From positions 1,612,001 to 1,676,000 of the forward strand of contig CP040556.1 in NCBI GenBank assembly GCA_013378335.1: a DNA stretch of 64,000 bases, in the 5' to 3' direction. Under the pieces are notes generated by a model, which did not search any database, had not been told where the DNA came from, and was given only the letters and a program-made list of their open reading frames with translations. Shown here in pieces: positions 54,176 through 63,386 of this stretch (its first letter is position 1; each line of letters begins with the position of its first letter). The translations under genes were made by a program, and so were the position numbers. This stretch comes from Streptococcus sanguinis. GTDB taxonomy: Bacteria; Bacillota; Bacilli; Lactobacillales; Streptococcaceae.

Positions 54176-54244
54176 TTTTTTTCTAAATAGATTATACATC
54201 TTCTACCAATTTTTGTCAAATCTATTTCGATTTTTTTCTAAATA
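54176..54244 (-). promoter_or_regulatory. Promoter of the yhfC-sdpRI operon bracketed by direct repeats
   Basis: On the complement, TTGACA (54214-54219), 17 bases, TATAAT (54191-54196). Two direct copies of TTTTTTTCTAAATA (plus strand 54176-54189 and 54231-54244), 55 bases apart, flank the promoter. These are candidate SdpR operators for looping or joint occlusion. Confidence 0.75.
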
Positions 54245-54284
54245 ACTTTCAATCTAAAAATCATCAAGCTCTACTGCAATAAAA

Positions 54285-54315
54285 AATACGCCCAGATTTT
54301 CATCTAAAGCGTATT
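54285..54315 (-). terminator. Terminator of the beta-lactamase-fold gene
   Basis: AATACGC/GCGTATT with an inner AGAT/ATCT stem, followed on the complement by TTTTTT. Confidence 0.78.
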
Positions 54316-54335
54316 GATTTGTGATTTCTATTAGA

Positions 54336-55415
54336 TTAGTTCATATTAACCCGGTGCCATTCATTGATGACGTAGGCTAACTGACCAACTTGCTCAATTC
54401 CGACACCGCTGATCTCATCACTGGCCTCGGTGCTGCCGCCTAAATAAGCCGTATAGAGAGCTATAATATAGGGCTTCTCTTCCATGACTAATGCATCCAC
54501 ATTGAGCGCCTCACGAACGTAACCAGGCTTTTGATAGATGGTAATGTCACGCAGATAGCGCTTATAGTATTCACCTGGAAAGGATTCGCCTATATAATAA
54601 AGAATATCCTTGTATTTTTCCTGATTTTTAGACAAATACTCAAGGACCTGAATATAGTAGTCCGTCGTGGTCTTATTATTCTCACGGCTGATCGTCTTAA
54701 TATCAGCCTTGGACTGACCGTAGCGACTAAACATATCATAGGCCTTTTCCATACCGCCCAGACGCTCTGCTAAAGCATAGGCTGGAGTATTTTCAGAATA
54801 AACCAAGGAGTATTCCTGCATATCTGATATGCTCATAGCACCGTTGAAAGCACCGACATAGTTATCATGCTCGCCCTTATATTCATAGTTTGTATTGGTA
54901 ATATCAAACCGCTCGTCCATAGAAAGTTTGCCGGCAGCAACCTCATCTACTACCAGCATATTGAGAGGGAGCTTGTAGGTCGATCCCGCAGTCATAGGCT
55001 GGGTATCATTCATGGCAAAGGTCTTACCGGTCGTCAAATCCTTATATGAAAATGCAATCTGGGAGGGTTCAATTCCCATTTCGGTCATATAAGCCTGAAT
55101 GACCTGAGTCAAATCCAAATTTGCATAGTCAAATCGAAGCCCCAAAGCATCCATAGTCGGACCGTCCGCCTCCATGACCTTCTGCTTCTCCTCTGGACTT
55201 TTTTCAACTGGCTTGGGCTTTTCTTCAACTGGTTTGGAATCAGGCTTGACTTTCTCCTCCTCCTGTTCTTGCTCGCCAGACTTTGCAAGTTGGGCAGCCT
55301 CTTGTGCTTTCTTTTCAATGGCCTTATTTCGTTCGGTTATAAAAAGGACGATGAAGCCCAGCAGACAAATACAAGAAACTACAGCTACGATAATAGTTAC
55401 AATTTTTTTACTCAA
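54336..55415 (-). CDS. Membrane-anchored class A beta-lactamase-fold serine hydrolase
   Basis: The 359-residue protein has an N-terminal membrane anchor (IVTIIVAVVSCICLLGFIV), a Glu/Lys/Pro-rich linker (about 35-90) and a beta-lactamase-like domain with STYK (Ser-x-x-Lys) and YSENTP (Ser-x-Asn). The third motif is KPG instead of KTG. The physiological role in streptococci is unknown. I choose a TTG start at 55415 since AGGAG lies 7 bases upstream. The open frame extends to 55508 without a site. Confidence 0.82.
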   Translation of the reverse strand: MSKKIVTIIVAVVSCICLLGFIVLFITERNKAIEKKAQEAAQLAKSGEQEQEEEKVKPDSKPVEEKPKPVEKSPEEKQKVMEADGPTMDALGLRFDYANLDLTQVIQAYMTEMGIEPSQIAFSYKDLTTGKTFAMNDTQPMTAGSTYKLPLNMLVVDEVAAGKLSMDERFDITNTNYEYKGEHDNYVGAFNGAMSISDMQEYSLVYSENTPAYALAERLGGMEKAYDMFSRYGQSKADIKTISRENNKTTTDYYIQVLEYLSKNQEKYKDILYYIGESFPGEYYKRYLRDITIYQKPGYVREALNVDALVMEEKPYIIALYTAYLGGSTEASDEISGVGIEQVGQLAYVINEWHRVNMN

Positions 55416-55550
55416 AACATTTCTCCTAGCATTTGTATTATAAAAAATTATGAGGAAAATAACAAGTGAAATCCAGAAAAAAGGTATTTTAAGCATTAAA
55501 AAAGGCAAATCTTTAATCGATTCACCTTTTTATATATTGAAACTGCCTGT

Positions 55551-56156
55551 TTATTTCGCAGCTGCGTAAAGTTGGTCAACCTTTTTCCAGTTAATAACTG
55601 AGAAGAAAGCTTGAATGTAATTCGGACGAAGATTGCGGTATTTCACATAGTAAGCATGTTCCCAAACATCCAGTCCCAAGATTGGAGTTTTACCTTCTGA
55701 AATAGGAGTATCCTGATTGGCAGTTGAGGTCACTTCCAACTTGCCTTCTTTATTGACAACCAACCAAGCCCAGCCAGAACCAAAACGAGTTGTAGCCGCT
55801 GCAGTGAAAGCCGCTTTAAAGTCTTCAAATGATCCAAAAGTAGCTTCAATATCTGCTGCCAATTCTGCAGATGGTGATGTTTCTGCTGGTGTCATCAATT
55901 CCCAGAAAAGAGCGTGGTTAAGATGACCACCACCGTTGTTGATGACTGCCTGGCGGATATCAGCTGGGATAGACTCCACATCAGCCAATAATTTTTCCAA
56001 GTCTTCACCGATTTCAGGATACTTTTCAAGCGCAGCATTAACATTCGTTACATAGGTATTGTGGTGCTTATCATGATGCAAGTGCATTGTTTCTTCATCA
56101 ATGTAGGGCTCCAAAGCATCGTAAGCGTAAGGAAGATCAGGTAAGATAATTGCCAT
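55551..56156 (-). CDS. sodA: Manganese superoxide dismutase
   Basis: The 201-residue enzyme has metal ligands in [18 protein letters not shown] and DVWEHAYYV. Detoxifies superoxide, relevant for these H2O2-making streptococci. ATG 56156 with AAAGAGG is preferred over the longer frame. Confidence 0.97.
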   Translation of the reverse strand: MAIILPDLPYAYDALEPYIDEETMHLHHDKHHNTYVTNVNAALEKYPEIGEDLEKLLADVESIPADIRQAVINNGGGHLNHALFWELMTPAETSPSAELAADIEATFGSFEDFKAAFTAAATTRFGSGWAWLVVNKEGKLEVTSTANQDTPISEGKTPILGLDVWEHAYYVKYRNLRPNYIQAFFSVINWKKVDQLYAAAK

Positions 56157-56218
56157 TTGATAGACCTCTTTTTCTATATGATTATAAAAATGATAACGCA
56201 ATCATTAGAATTTTTCAA

Positions 56219-57265
56219 CTATTTTGCTTGTAGCTCACCCGTCGCAATCTTGAGCAGAGCCAAATCAAACAGGTAATCTTTATCATACAGCCCCGATTTA
56301 ATTTGGTAATCTGTTTCGATTAGACAGGCCATAGTCTTTTTAAGAAAGGCTAAACTCAGTGAGCGAGCATCCTTTAAGGCAAACTTGACTTGATAAGGAT
56401 TGACCTTGCGGCCTAGATAGTCGGACAAATCAGACACAATCTGACTCTCAGCTCTGCCATTTTCCGCTAAAACCTTAACCTGCGTAAAGATACGAAACTG
56501 CCCCAGCATAATGGCAATAAGCTTGATTTCATCCTCACCTTGAAGAGTCAAATCTCGTACCAAACTTCTGGCTTCGTCAATCTTCTGCTGCAAAATCAGC
56601 TGGGTCAGGTCAAAAATATTGTCCTGAAGAGTCTTGGGAATGGTCTCGGCAATGTCTTCTAAACCAATCTGACCGGACTCTTTATATCTTTTCAGAAAGG
56701 CTAAATTTTTACTGACTTCACTAAACTGAAAACCTGATTTCAGCAGCAATTGCTCGAAAGCTGTCGGAGCAAATTGTAAACCTTCTGCCTGCGCTTCCTT
56801 GCTGAAATAAGCCCTTAGATCTGCTTCCTTGAGTTCTTCAGCCTCAAAAATTCTCCCATCCCGTTTCAGCAGTTTGACCAGACGGCGCTTGCTATCCAAT
56901 TTGCCTTCTGCAAAGATAACCAGACGAGTCGTATCTGCTGGATTTTCCAGATAACTTTCGAAAGATTTGAGTTCTTCATTAGTCAGATAGCGCTTCTTGG
57001 CTATTGTCAAATCAGCAAAATGATCCAAAATCACGATTTTTTCATCCGTAAAAAAAGGCAGACTGACCAAGTCCAACTCCACATCCTGATAGTTTGCTTC
57101 TTTCATATCGAAAATAGCAGTGTTCAAATCGCCCGGTTGAAACTGAATCTGGCGGAGAAACTGCTCCTTCAACAACTCAAACTGCCCCAAGTCATCCCCA
57201 GTCAAAATGGTCAAAGCAGGAAGATTGCTTGGTGTGATTTTTTTAATTTCCTCAATAACTAACAC
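56219..57265 (-). CDS. holA: DNA polymerase III delta subunit
   Basis: The 348-residue clamp-loader subunit has the expected N-terminal LTGDDLGQFELLKEQF and the lysine-rich AKKRYLTNEEL region. GTG 57265 is used, with GGGAGA at good distance. Lies upstream of sodA on the same strand, as in other streptococci. Confidence 0.92.
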   Translation of the reverse strand: MLVIEEIKKITPSNLPALTILTGDDLGQFELLKEQFLRQIQFQPGDLNTAIFDMKEANYQDVELDLVSLPFFTDEKIVILDHFADLTIAKKRYLTNEELKSFESYLENPADTTRLVIFAEGKLDSKRRLVKLLKRDGRIFEAEELKEADLRAYFSKEAQAEGLQFAPTAFEQLLLKSGFQFSEVSKNLAFLKRYKESGQIGLEDIAETIPKTLQDNIFDLTQLILQQKIDEARSLVRDLTLQGEDEIKLIAIMLGQFRIFTQVKVLAENGRAESQIVSDLSDYLGRKVNPYQVKFALKDARSLSLAFLKKTMACLIETDYQIKSGLYDKDYLFDLALLKIATGELQAK

Positions 57266-57483
57266 CGAAAGTCTCCCTTGCTTTATATTTCTTGTCAATT
57301 TTTTTCATGTATTGATTGTAACAAAAAAGAGTCGGAAAGTCTGCTATTTTCTTTGCAAACAAAATCTAATTTTTGAGTATATCCGCTATATAAATATAAA
57401 CTGTTAGTGGCTTCATTTTTCTTTGTTATGAAAAGCAATCAATGCCTCATTCTGTTAAAACTTTTCTGCGAGCGACAGAGCAA

Positions 57484-57510
57484 AAAGAGCTGGAAAAATT
57501 CCAACTCTTT
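57484..57510 (-). terminator. Terminator of the DUF805 gene
   Basis: On the complement, AAAGAGTTGGAA and TTCCAGCTCTTT form a 12-base stem with one G-T pair, then Ts. It lies 3' of the DUF805 gene. Confidence 0.8.
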
Positions 57511-57516
57511 CTTTGT

Positions 57517-58695
57517 TTATTCTTGGTTTTCAGTTGCATCTTCTACACTGTTTTCAGCTGATGCAGCAGGTTGCTCCTCTTGAATTGGTGAAACAAAAGG
57601 ATTATCCTCAACAGGTGCTTGAGTTCCAAAATCTTGAGGTGTTGACTGCTCAGATGTTTCAGCAGTAAATGGATTTTGAACTGGTTCTGTTTGCTCCACC
57701 GCTTGACTTTGATCAGAAAAAGGTTGTTGTGGCTGTTGACCAAACTGCTGTTCTTGGAAGCCACCTTGCTGTGGTTGTTGGCCAAATGGTTGGTTTTGGA
57801 CAGGTTGTTGTGACTGACCAAACTGTTGACCTTGGAAACCGCCTTGCTGTGGCTGTTGGCCAAACTGTTGATTTTGAACTGGTTGTTGTGGTTGTTGACC
57901 GAATGACTGGTTTTGGACAGGTTCTTGTGGCTGTTGACCAAACTGCTGTCCTTGGAAACCACCTTGTTGCGGCTGTTGGCCAAATGGTTGGTTTTGGACA
58001 GGTTGCTGTGGTTGTTGACCAAACTGTTGTCCTTGGAAACCACCTTGCTGTGGCTGTTGGCCAAACTGTTGTCCTTGGAAACCACCTTGCTGTGGCTGTT
58101 GGCCAAACTGCTGACCTTGGAAACCACCTTGCTGTGGTTGTTTTTCATAGTTCAAACCTTGATTGTAAGGCTGTTGGCCAAACTGCTGACCTTGGAAGTT
58201 TTGCTGGCCAAATTGCTGACCGTATGAATTGTTAGCCAACTCAGGCTTAGAACCTTGGCAAAGCAAAACAATCAAAGCAACACTACATGGAAAAGATACA
58301 AGAGCTGCAATGATATTTAGACCTGGAATAATCATGGCAATCGACGGACCAATACCCAGAAATAGGAAAGCCCAATGATAGCCCGCATCTCGCAGACGGC
58401 GAACAGTGATTGCCAAATTAGGCACAAGGACAGCCAGTCCATAAATTAGCATGATAAACAAGAAAATGACACCAAATCCTGCTCCAGCTAGATAGGGCGA
58501 TGGATCAGGCTCGTATCCATAATTTGCATCTTGAACTGCAGAATAAGCACTTCCCATAATAGATACAAAAAATATGATAGATAGTGGCGCGCAAATCATA
58601 GCATGACACAAAGCTACCCACCAGTAGTCAGACCGGGTAGAACGACCTGAAAAATCAGCATAATGTGTCCAGAATTTTTTATATGCAGCAAACAT
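57517..58695 (-). CDS. DUF805 membrane protein with Gln/Gly-rich repeat tail
   Basis: The 392-residue protein has an N-terminal DUF805 domain (about 1-150) with four membrane helices and the VRRLRDAGYH motif. A cytosolic tail of about 240 residues follows, including interleaved repeats of GGFQGQQFGQQPQ (six copies) and PVQNQxFGQQ (four). It ends with an acidic segment. The tail looks prion-like and disordered. AGAGGAG precedes ATG 58695. Function unknown. Confidence 0.86.
   Translation of the reverse strand: MFAAYKKFWTHYADFSGRSTRSDYWWVALCHAMICAPLSIIFFVSIMGSAYSAVQDANYGYEPDPSPYLAGAGFGVIFLFIMLIYGLAVLVPNLAITVRRLRDAGYHWAFLFLGIGPSIAMIIPGLNIIAALVSFPCSVALIVLLCQGSKPELANNSYGQQFGQQNFQGQQFGQQPYNQGLNYEKQPQQGGFQGQQFGQQPQQGGFQGQQFGQQPQQGGFQGQQFGQQPQQPVQNQPFGQQPQQGGFQGQQFGQQPQEPVQNQSFGQQPQQPVQNQQFGQQPQQGGFQGQQFGQSQQPVQNQPFGQQPQQGGFQEQQFGQQPQQPFSDQSQAVEQTEPVQNPFTAETSEQSTPQDFGTQAPVEDNPFVSPIQEEQPAASAENSVEDATENQE
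57730..58230. repeat. Tandem coding repeats in the DUF805 gene
   Basis: About 500 bases of imperfect direct repeats of roughly 40-45 bases (units such as CCTTGGAAACCACCTTGCTG on the plus strand) encode the Gln/Gly-rich tail. Copy number is likely to vary between strains by slippage. Confidence 0.85.
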
Positions 58696-58820
58696 AGAAT
58701 TCTCCTCTATAATTTTTTTATACCCATTATCTTATCACAAATGCATAAATAAATCAATATGACTTCCTGACTGAAGCTAAGCAGTCTACAAAGTATGAGT
58801 TGGTATCTTTAGCGCGGCTA

Positions 58821-61061
58821 TCAGTGAACTGTTTCAATCCTCCAGGAATTCCAACCAATCAAACGAATGGCCCCCTGCTGGTCAGTTCGATAGATGGTTG
58901 TATGAAGCTTTTCAAAACGCTGCAAAGTTTCCTGATGCGGATGTCGATAACGATTATTCTGGCCAGCTGATATCAAGGCCAGTTTCGGCTGAATTTGCTC
59001 TAAAAACTCTGGACTGGAAGAGCCTTTGGAACCATGGTGACCTGCTTTTAAGACATCTGCAGTCAGCCGAGGAAATCGCTGCATCAGCTCAGTTTCGCCC
59101 TGCTCCTCCAAATCACCTGTAAACAAAAATTTTGTCTGAAAGAACTCCCCGTAGAGTACAATCGAATCATCATTTCCACCGTCGCCTGTCCCACTAGGAT
59201 AGAGAACCTGCAAAGCCGAGTCAAATACCGGAATCTCATCTCCAACTTTTACGACATGGACAGAAGTTTCTATCTGCTCCAGCTTTTGAACAAAATCAGG
59301 CTGAGTCAAACTTCCTTTGGAAACATAGACTTCCTTGATAGAAAAATGCTTAGCTACCTCCAGCATATCGCCCATGTGGTCGGTATCGGTATGAGTCAGA
59401 ATCAATACATCCAGACTACCAACCCCTCGGCTTTTGAGATAGGGAATCAAGGTCTTTTCTGCATTGGATGAAGTCTGTCGTTCTTGCCACTTCTCTTTCT
59501 TTCCTAGCTCAACTCGTCCTCCTACGTCAATCAAAATCGTCCTGCCCTGCCAGTCCCTGAGAAAAATGCTATCACCTTGACCAATATCCACCACTGTAAT
59601 CTCATTTTGCAGCGGATGCTTTGTTAGAAAAAATAAGAGAAGAGCAAGCAAACTAAGAGACAAAAGCCAGCTTTTCTTTCTCCGAAAGTCATAGATTAAA
59701 GCCAAAACCAAAAGCAGAGAGACCAGTAACCAGAGGTTGGGCTTCCCAAAAATCAAAGGACGCGGAGCAAAATCAGCTACCCAACGAATCACATCTTCAA
59801 GTATCTGAAAGAAAAAATTGACTTGAGTGATTTTTATCATTGGTGACAAAATAAAAATGAGGGTTAACCCTGGCAGCATCAGCAGGTCAAAGAGTAGTGA
59901 AAATAGAAAAGTTAAAATCACGGACCAGGGCTGAAATTCAGAAAAATAGTAGATTAGTATAGGCAAAATCCCCAATGAAATAGTCAGACTTTCCGCTAAA
60001 AGCTTCCGAAACGGCGACAACTCCTCAAAATCCATCATAGAAATCAAAAAAGCATAAGCGCAGGACAAGACACCGCCAGCTGTCAGAAGAAAATTGGGCA
60101 TGATGATAAAGAGAAGCATCAGTGTCAGAGCAAAATTATCCATTCTGGTCAGGCCTTGCTGGGCCAATAACTTCTGAACTAAGCTTCTGACGACAGAAAC
60201 AGAAAAGCCCGTCAGTCCAGCATAGATAAATGAAAAAGGCAGCTGCAAGGTGTTTACTGTCTCCCTCTTCATCCCCAACCTTAGAAGAATTCTGCGAAAA
60301 CCATCCAAAAAGAAACCTACCTGCATACCAGACAAGGCAAACAAATGGATGATACCCAAGCTAGAATAGAGGTCACTCATTTCTGCAAACTCTGTATCCA
60401 AGTCACCAAATAAGAGTCCAGTCATGTAATGACTCATTGGACTAGGAAAATTATTTCTAGTGTAAACCAGCGCTTTTCTGCGCCAGACAGACAGCCAATC
60501 GAGTGGATTAAGGCTGGAAATTGGTCTTAGTGACTGAATCTTATCGATTTTTAAGGTACGGTAAATCCCCTGACTTTTTAAATAAGCCTGATAGTCAAAG
60601 CCCGAAAAATTTCGTTGCTGCTGGGCCTGTTCAAACTCTGCTTCTATATCAAGGACGACCAAATCTGTCAGTTGCTGAAAAGCTTCCTTTTCACTGGCTG
60701 ATTTGATCTTGTAGAAGACTTGATAAAGCCGACCGTCCGTTCGCCCTCGAAAGGATAGGGAATCTCCATTGACTTTGATCGTATCCGGCAAAACTTGAAC
60801 CGAGCTAGCTGAAGGAGGTTCCTGCCTAAAGGCCTGCTCTGCCATTCCCCGATGAAGCAAGAAAAAGAGGACAAAAAGGGACAGGAATGCCAAAGCAGCT
60901 AGACTTTTCTTGAGAGGATAGGTCAAAAAGAGACAAAGCAGAAGGACACCCAGCCCAAAATAAGCCAAGGAACTACCAGAATAGACTGCAAAATAGGCCA
61001 ATACAAGGATGAAAGCCAGATAGATAGGGGCGAGAGGTAACTTTTTAATCCACTGTGACAT
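58821..61061 (-). CDS. comEC: ComEC DNA-uptake channel
   Basis: The 746-residue protein has N-terminal helices and OB-like domain, the competence membrane domain (HLFALSGMQVGFF), and a C-terminal metallo-beta-lactamase domain (THTDTDHMGDM, GHHGSKGS). It conducts single-stranded DNA through the membrane. Overlaps comEA by 17 bases, so shares its ComX-driven transcript. Confidence 0.96.
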   Translation of the reverse strand: MSQWIKKLPLAPIYLAFILVLAYFAVYSGSSLAYFGLGVLLLCLFLTYPLKKSLAALAFLSLFVLFFLLHRGMAEQAFRQEPPSASSVQVLPDTIKVNGDSLSFRGRTDGRLYQVFYKIKSASEKEAFQQLTDLVVLDIEAEFEQAQQQRNFSGFDYQAYLKSQGIYRTLKIDKIQSLRPISSLNPLDWLSVWRRKALVYTRNNFPSPMSHYMTGLLFGDLDTEFAEMSDLYSSLGIIHLFALSGMQVGFFLDGFRRILLRLGMKRETVNTLQLPFSFIYAGLTGFSVSVVRSLVQKLLAQQGLTRMDNFALTLMLLFIIMPNFLLTAGGVLSCAYAFLISMMDFEELSPFRKLLAESLTISLGILPILIYYFSEFQPWSVILTFLFSLLFDLLMLPGLTLIFILSPMIKITQVNFFFQILEDVIRWVADFAPRPLIFGKPNLWLLVSLLLVLALIYDFRRKKSWLLSLSLLALLLFFLTKHPLQNEITVVDIGQGDSIFLRDWQGRTILIDVGGRVELGKKEKWQERQTSSNAEKTLIPYLKSRGVGSLDVLILTHTDTDHMGDMLEVAKHFSIKEVYVSKGSLTQPDFVQKLEQIETSVHVVKVGDEIPVFDSALQVLYPSGTGDGGNDDSIVLYGEFFQTKFLFTGDLEEQGETELMQRFPRLTADVLKAGHHGSKGSSSPEFLEQIQPKLALISAGQNNRYRHPHQETLQRFEKLHTTIYRTDQQGAIRLIGWNSWRIETVH

Positions 61062-61725
61062 ATTCTTTCAGTTTTTCTAAGGTCTTATCTCCAATACCTG
61101 ACACTTTTTTCAGATCATCTACTGACTTGAAGCGGCCGTTGCTTTCGCGGTAGGCGATGATGTCAGAAGCCCGCTTCTGTCCGATGCCTGAAATAGTCTG
61201 CAGTTCAGCCTCTGTAGCCGTATTTAGATTGACCTTGTCTGACTTTCCACCACTGGCACCAGCAGAATCAGAAGCGCTTGCTTGATGCTGGCCAGTCTGT
61301 GTGACATCGGCGCCTTCTTCACCAATCTTTGCCACGTAGATTACTGCTTCATCCGTTAATTTTTGTGCCTGATTGATGGATTTAGCCTCAGCGTCTGCTG
61401 TCAATCCGCCAGCTTTTTGGATGGCTTCATGGACTCTCGCTCCTGCTCTTAGCTCATAGACACCAGGATTCTTGACTGCTCCCTTTATATCCACAGTGAC
61501 CTGCTCGCTTTCCTCTTCGTCCGCCTTGGCCTTAGAAAGAACTTTTTTACTCTCTTCATCAGCTGAGCTGGATGAGGAAGTTACTTCCTGACTTAAGGCG
61601 GTTACCTGATTTTGCGGTTGATGATTTCCTTTGATGAGGAAAAAACCACCTAGCACAGCGCCAACTACTGCTAGACCAACAAAGAGCTTGTATTCTTTCA
61701 GCTTTTCAATGATTTCTTCAAGCAT
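61045..61725 (-). CDS. comEA: ComEA DNA receptor
   Basis: The 226-residue protein has an N-terminal membrane anchor (LFVGLAVVGAVLGGFFLI), an SLBB-like region (VDIKGAVKNPGVYEL) and C-terminal helix-hairpin-helix motifs (LQTISGIGQKRASDIIAY). Binds double-stranded DNA outside the membrane. ATG 61725 with AAGGAG is used. The longer frame is upstream of the ComX box. Confidence 0.96.
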   Translation of the reverse strand: MLEEIIEKLKEYKLFVGLAVVGAVLGGFFLIKGNHQPQNQVTALSQEVTSSSSSADEESKKVLSKAKADEEESEQVTVDIKGAVKNPGVYELRAGARVHEAIQKAGGLTADAEAKSINQAQKLTDEAVIYVAKIGEEGADVTQTGQHQASASDSAGASGGKSDKVNLNTATEAELQTISGIGQKRASDIIAYRESNGRFKSVDDLKKVSGIGDKTLEKLKEYVTVD

Positions 61726-61745
61726 ATTTTTCTCCTTTGTCTTTT

Positions 61746-61753
61746 TATTCGTA
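61746..61753 (-). promoter_or_regulatory. ComX (SigX) box of comEA-comEC
   Basis: TACGAATA on the complement is an exact match to the cin-box and lies 21 bases ahead of the comEA ATG. Confidence 0.9.
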
Positions 61754-61867
61754 AAACATTCAAAAAAATGACAAACCGAGAATATTTTCAGCTTGTCATA
61801 TTTTAAAATCTTTATTTTGCAAGTAGTCGTAGATAGAAAGGCCGTTGACAAAATAGGAGCTGTAATA

Positions 61868-62395
61868 TCAATTTGCTTTGCTTATCCTGTATATCCAAGC
61901 TTCTATCTTTTGAGCTCTGCTATGTAAAAAAGCCAAGTTTGCCAAAAGGAAAACCATTATAAACGCACTTGAAATCAGAAGCAGCAGCCAAGAAACCGAC
62001 TGCTGACTCAGATAAAAGACCAAGACTAAGATGAGCATAGGAAACGTCGTCAAAGCTGTGAAGCCGCCTGGTACCCAGCGACGAAAGCGAAACACTTGCA
62101 TAATATGCCCCAACAGATGGAGGGTATGACAGAAGCCAATAGCCAAAACTAGCTCGGGAATACGAAATAGAATCGCAAGCAGCAAAAGGATAAAAGCCAG
62201 CAGAAATTCCTCTGCAATCATCAGAGCAATACTTTCAGCAGAAAGATAACTTCCTCTCCTAGCAATGAACATCTCCTTTTGATAGTCTTGATGATCTTGA
62301 TTCTGAGTAATCCAAGGTCGAATCAGGATAATCTCATCAAACTCGTGCAGCATAAACAGTGATAAGGTTACAAAAGATAAAAATGCAAGAGACAT
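61868..62395 (-). CDS. HXXEE-like membrane protein
   Basis: The 175-residue protein has about five helices with a conserved-looking LHEFDEI at the first and FCHTLHLLGH in the third, as in HXXEE-type membrane proteins of unknown function. ATG 62395 with GGAGG. Not clearly part of any operon. Confidence 0.72.
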   Translation of the reverse strand: MSLAFLSFVTLSLFMLHEFDEIILIRPWITQNQDHQDYQKEMFIARRGSYLSAESIALMIAEEFLLAFILLLLAILFRIPELVLAIGFCHTLHLLGHIMQVFRFRRWVPGGFTALTTFPMLILVLVFYLSQQSVSWLLLLISSAFIMVFLLANLAFLHSRAQKIEAWIYRISKAN

Positions 62396-62488
62396 GGCAT
62401 CCTCCTTATAAAACATACCAACATTATATCCCACTCGCATAAAAAAATCAGCTCCCAAGCAAGATTGCTCAACTAGCTGATTAGTATC

Positions 62489-63229
62489 TTATTTTCTATG
62501 CTTATCTGGATCCCAGACAAAGCTAGCAAAGAAGCTAAAAATGATGGTCAAAATTCCAATCAAAATAGCAGGAATAAAGACAAAGGCACGTAAAATCCGC
62601 AAGAAAATATTGCCTTTCTTTTGTGTTTGGTAAGGGGCTACTTCAGCATCCAGACGGTCAAACTCAGCATGAACACGGCGAGCCACTTCCTCAACTCCCT
62701 CATCATTCATCTTCTTAATGTCTGAAATATCAATTGGATTACCAAAATTCATGTCCACGCGCTCTCCAGCTGCCAAGCCTTTGAGACTCATGGGACCAGC
62801 GTAGACTACTGGCATGATACGGACCTTAGCCATCTTAGCAATCACTGCCACTCCTCCCTTGACATCCGTAGAATGGCGGCTGCCGCTTGGGAACATAATC
62901 AGGGAACGATTACTCTTTTTCAGCATATTGACAGGGTACTTGATAGCTGACGGACCAGGATTTTCCCGGTCAATGGGAAAGGCACCACACATGCGAATCC
63001 ACCAGCCGAACACCCGATTTTCAAAGAGCTGTTTCTTGGCCATGAAAATGAACTGCTTGGGTTTGGTCGCAAAAGCCATGTAAACTGGATCCCACCATGT
63101 CCGGTGAGGGGCAACCAAGATATAATTTTCATCTTTTGAAGGAATCTTTTCTTTATTGTGGTAATGCGCATTGCCGTTCAAGGTCCACAGGATAAAAATC
63201 ACTAAACCTCGCAAATAAGTATAAAACAT
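62489..63229 (-). CDS. plsC: 1-acyl-sn-glycerol-3-phosphate acyltransferase
   Basis: The 246-residue enzyme has the acyltransferase box HRTWWD (HxxxxD), FPSGSRH (the FPEGT-like box) and a C-terminal membrane helix. Makes phosphatidic acid. AAGGAG at ATG 63229. Streptococcal plsC often lies near comEA-comEC, as here. Confidence 0.92.
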   Translation of the reverse strand: MFYTYLRGLVIFILWTLNGNAHYHNKEKIPSKDENYILVAPHRTWWDPVYMAFATKPKQFIFMAKKQLFENRVFGWWIRMCGAFPIDRENPGPSAIKYPVNMLKKSNRSLIMFPSGSRHSTDVKGGVAVIAKMAKVRIMPVVYAGPMSLKGLAAGERVDMNFGNPIDISDIKKMNDEGVEEVARRVHAEFDRLDAEVAPYQTQKKGNIFLRILRAFVFIPAILIGILTIIFSFFASFVWDPDKHRK

Positions 63230-63386
63230 AAACTCTCCTTATTTCAAACTAAAATTTTACTTGAAATTTATTACATCCTTCCCCATTATACCCTATCCCT
63301 TTATAGTCTGCAATGTTTTTCCAAACTTTGCCTGTAACAGCGGATTCTGATAGCCATTTCCCTAAAAAAATGGTATCATTAATCTC

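Noticed and set aside
57730..58230. Possible CRISPR array
   Set aside because: The repeats are contiguous, in frame and encode Gln/Gly-rich protein, without unique spacers.
57669..58235. 188-codon plus-strand frame over the DUF805 repeats
   Set aside because: Repeat-driven antisense frame; the minus-strand DUF805 gene explains the sequence.
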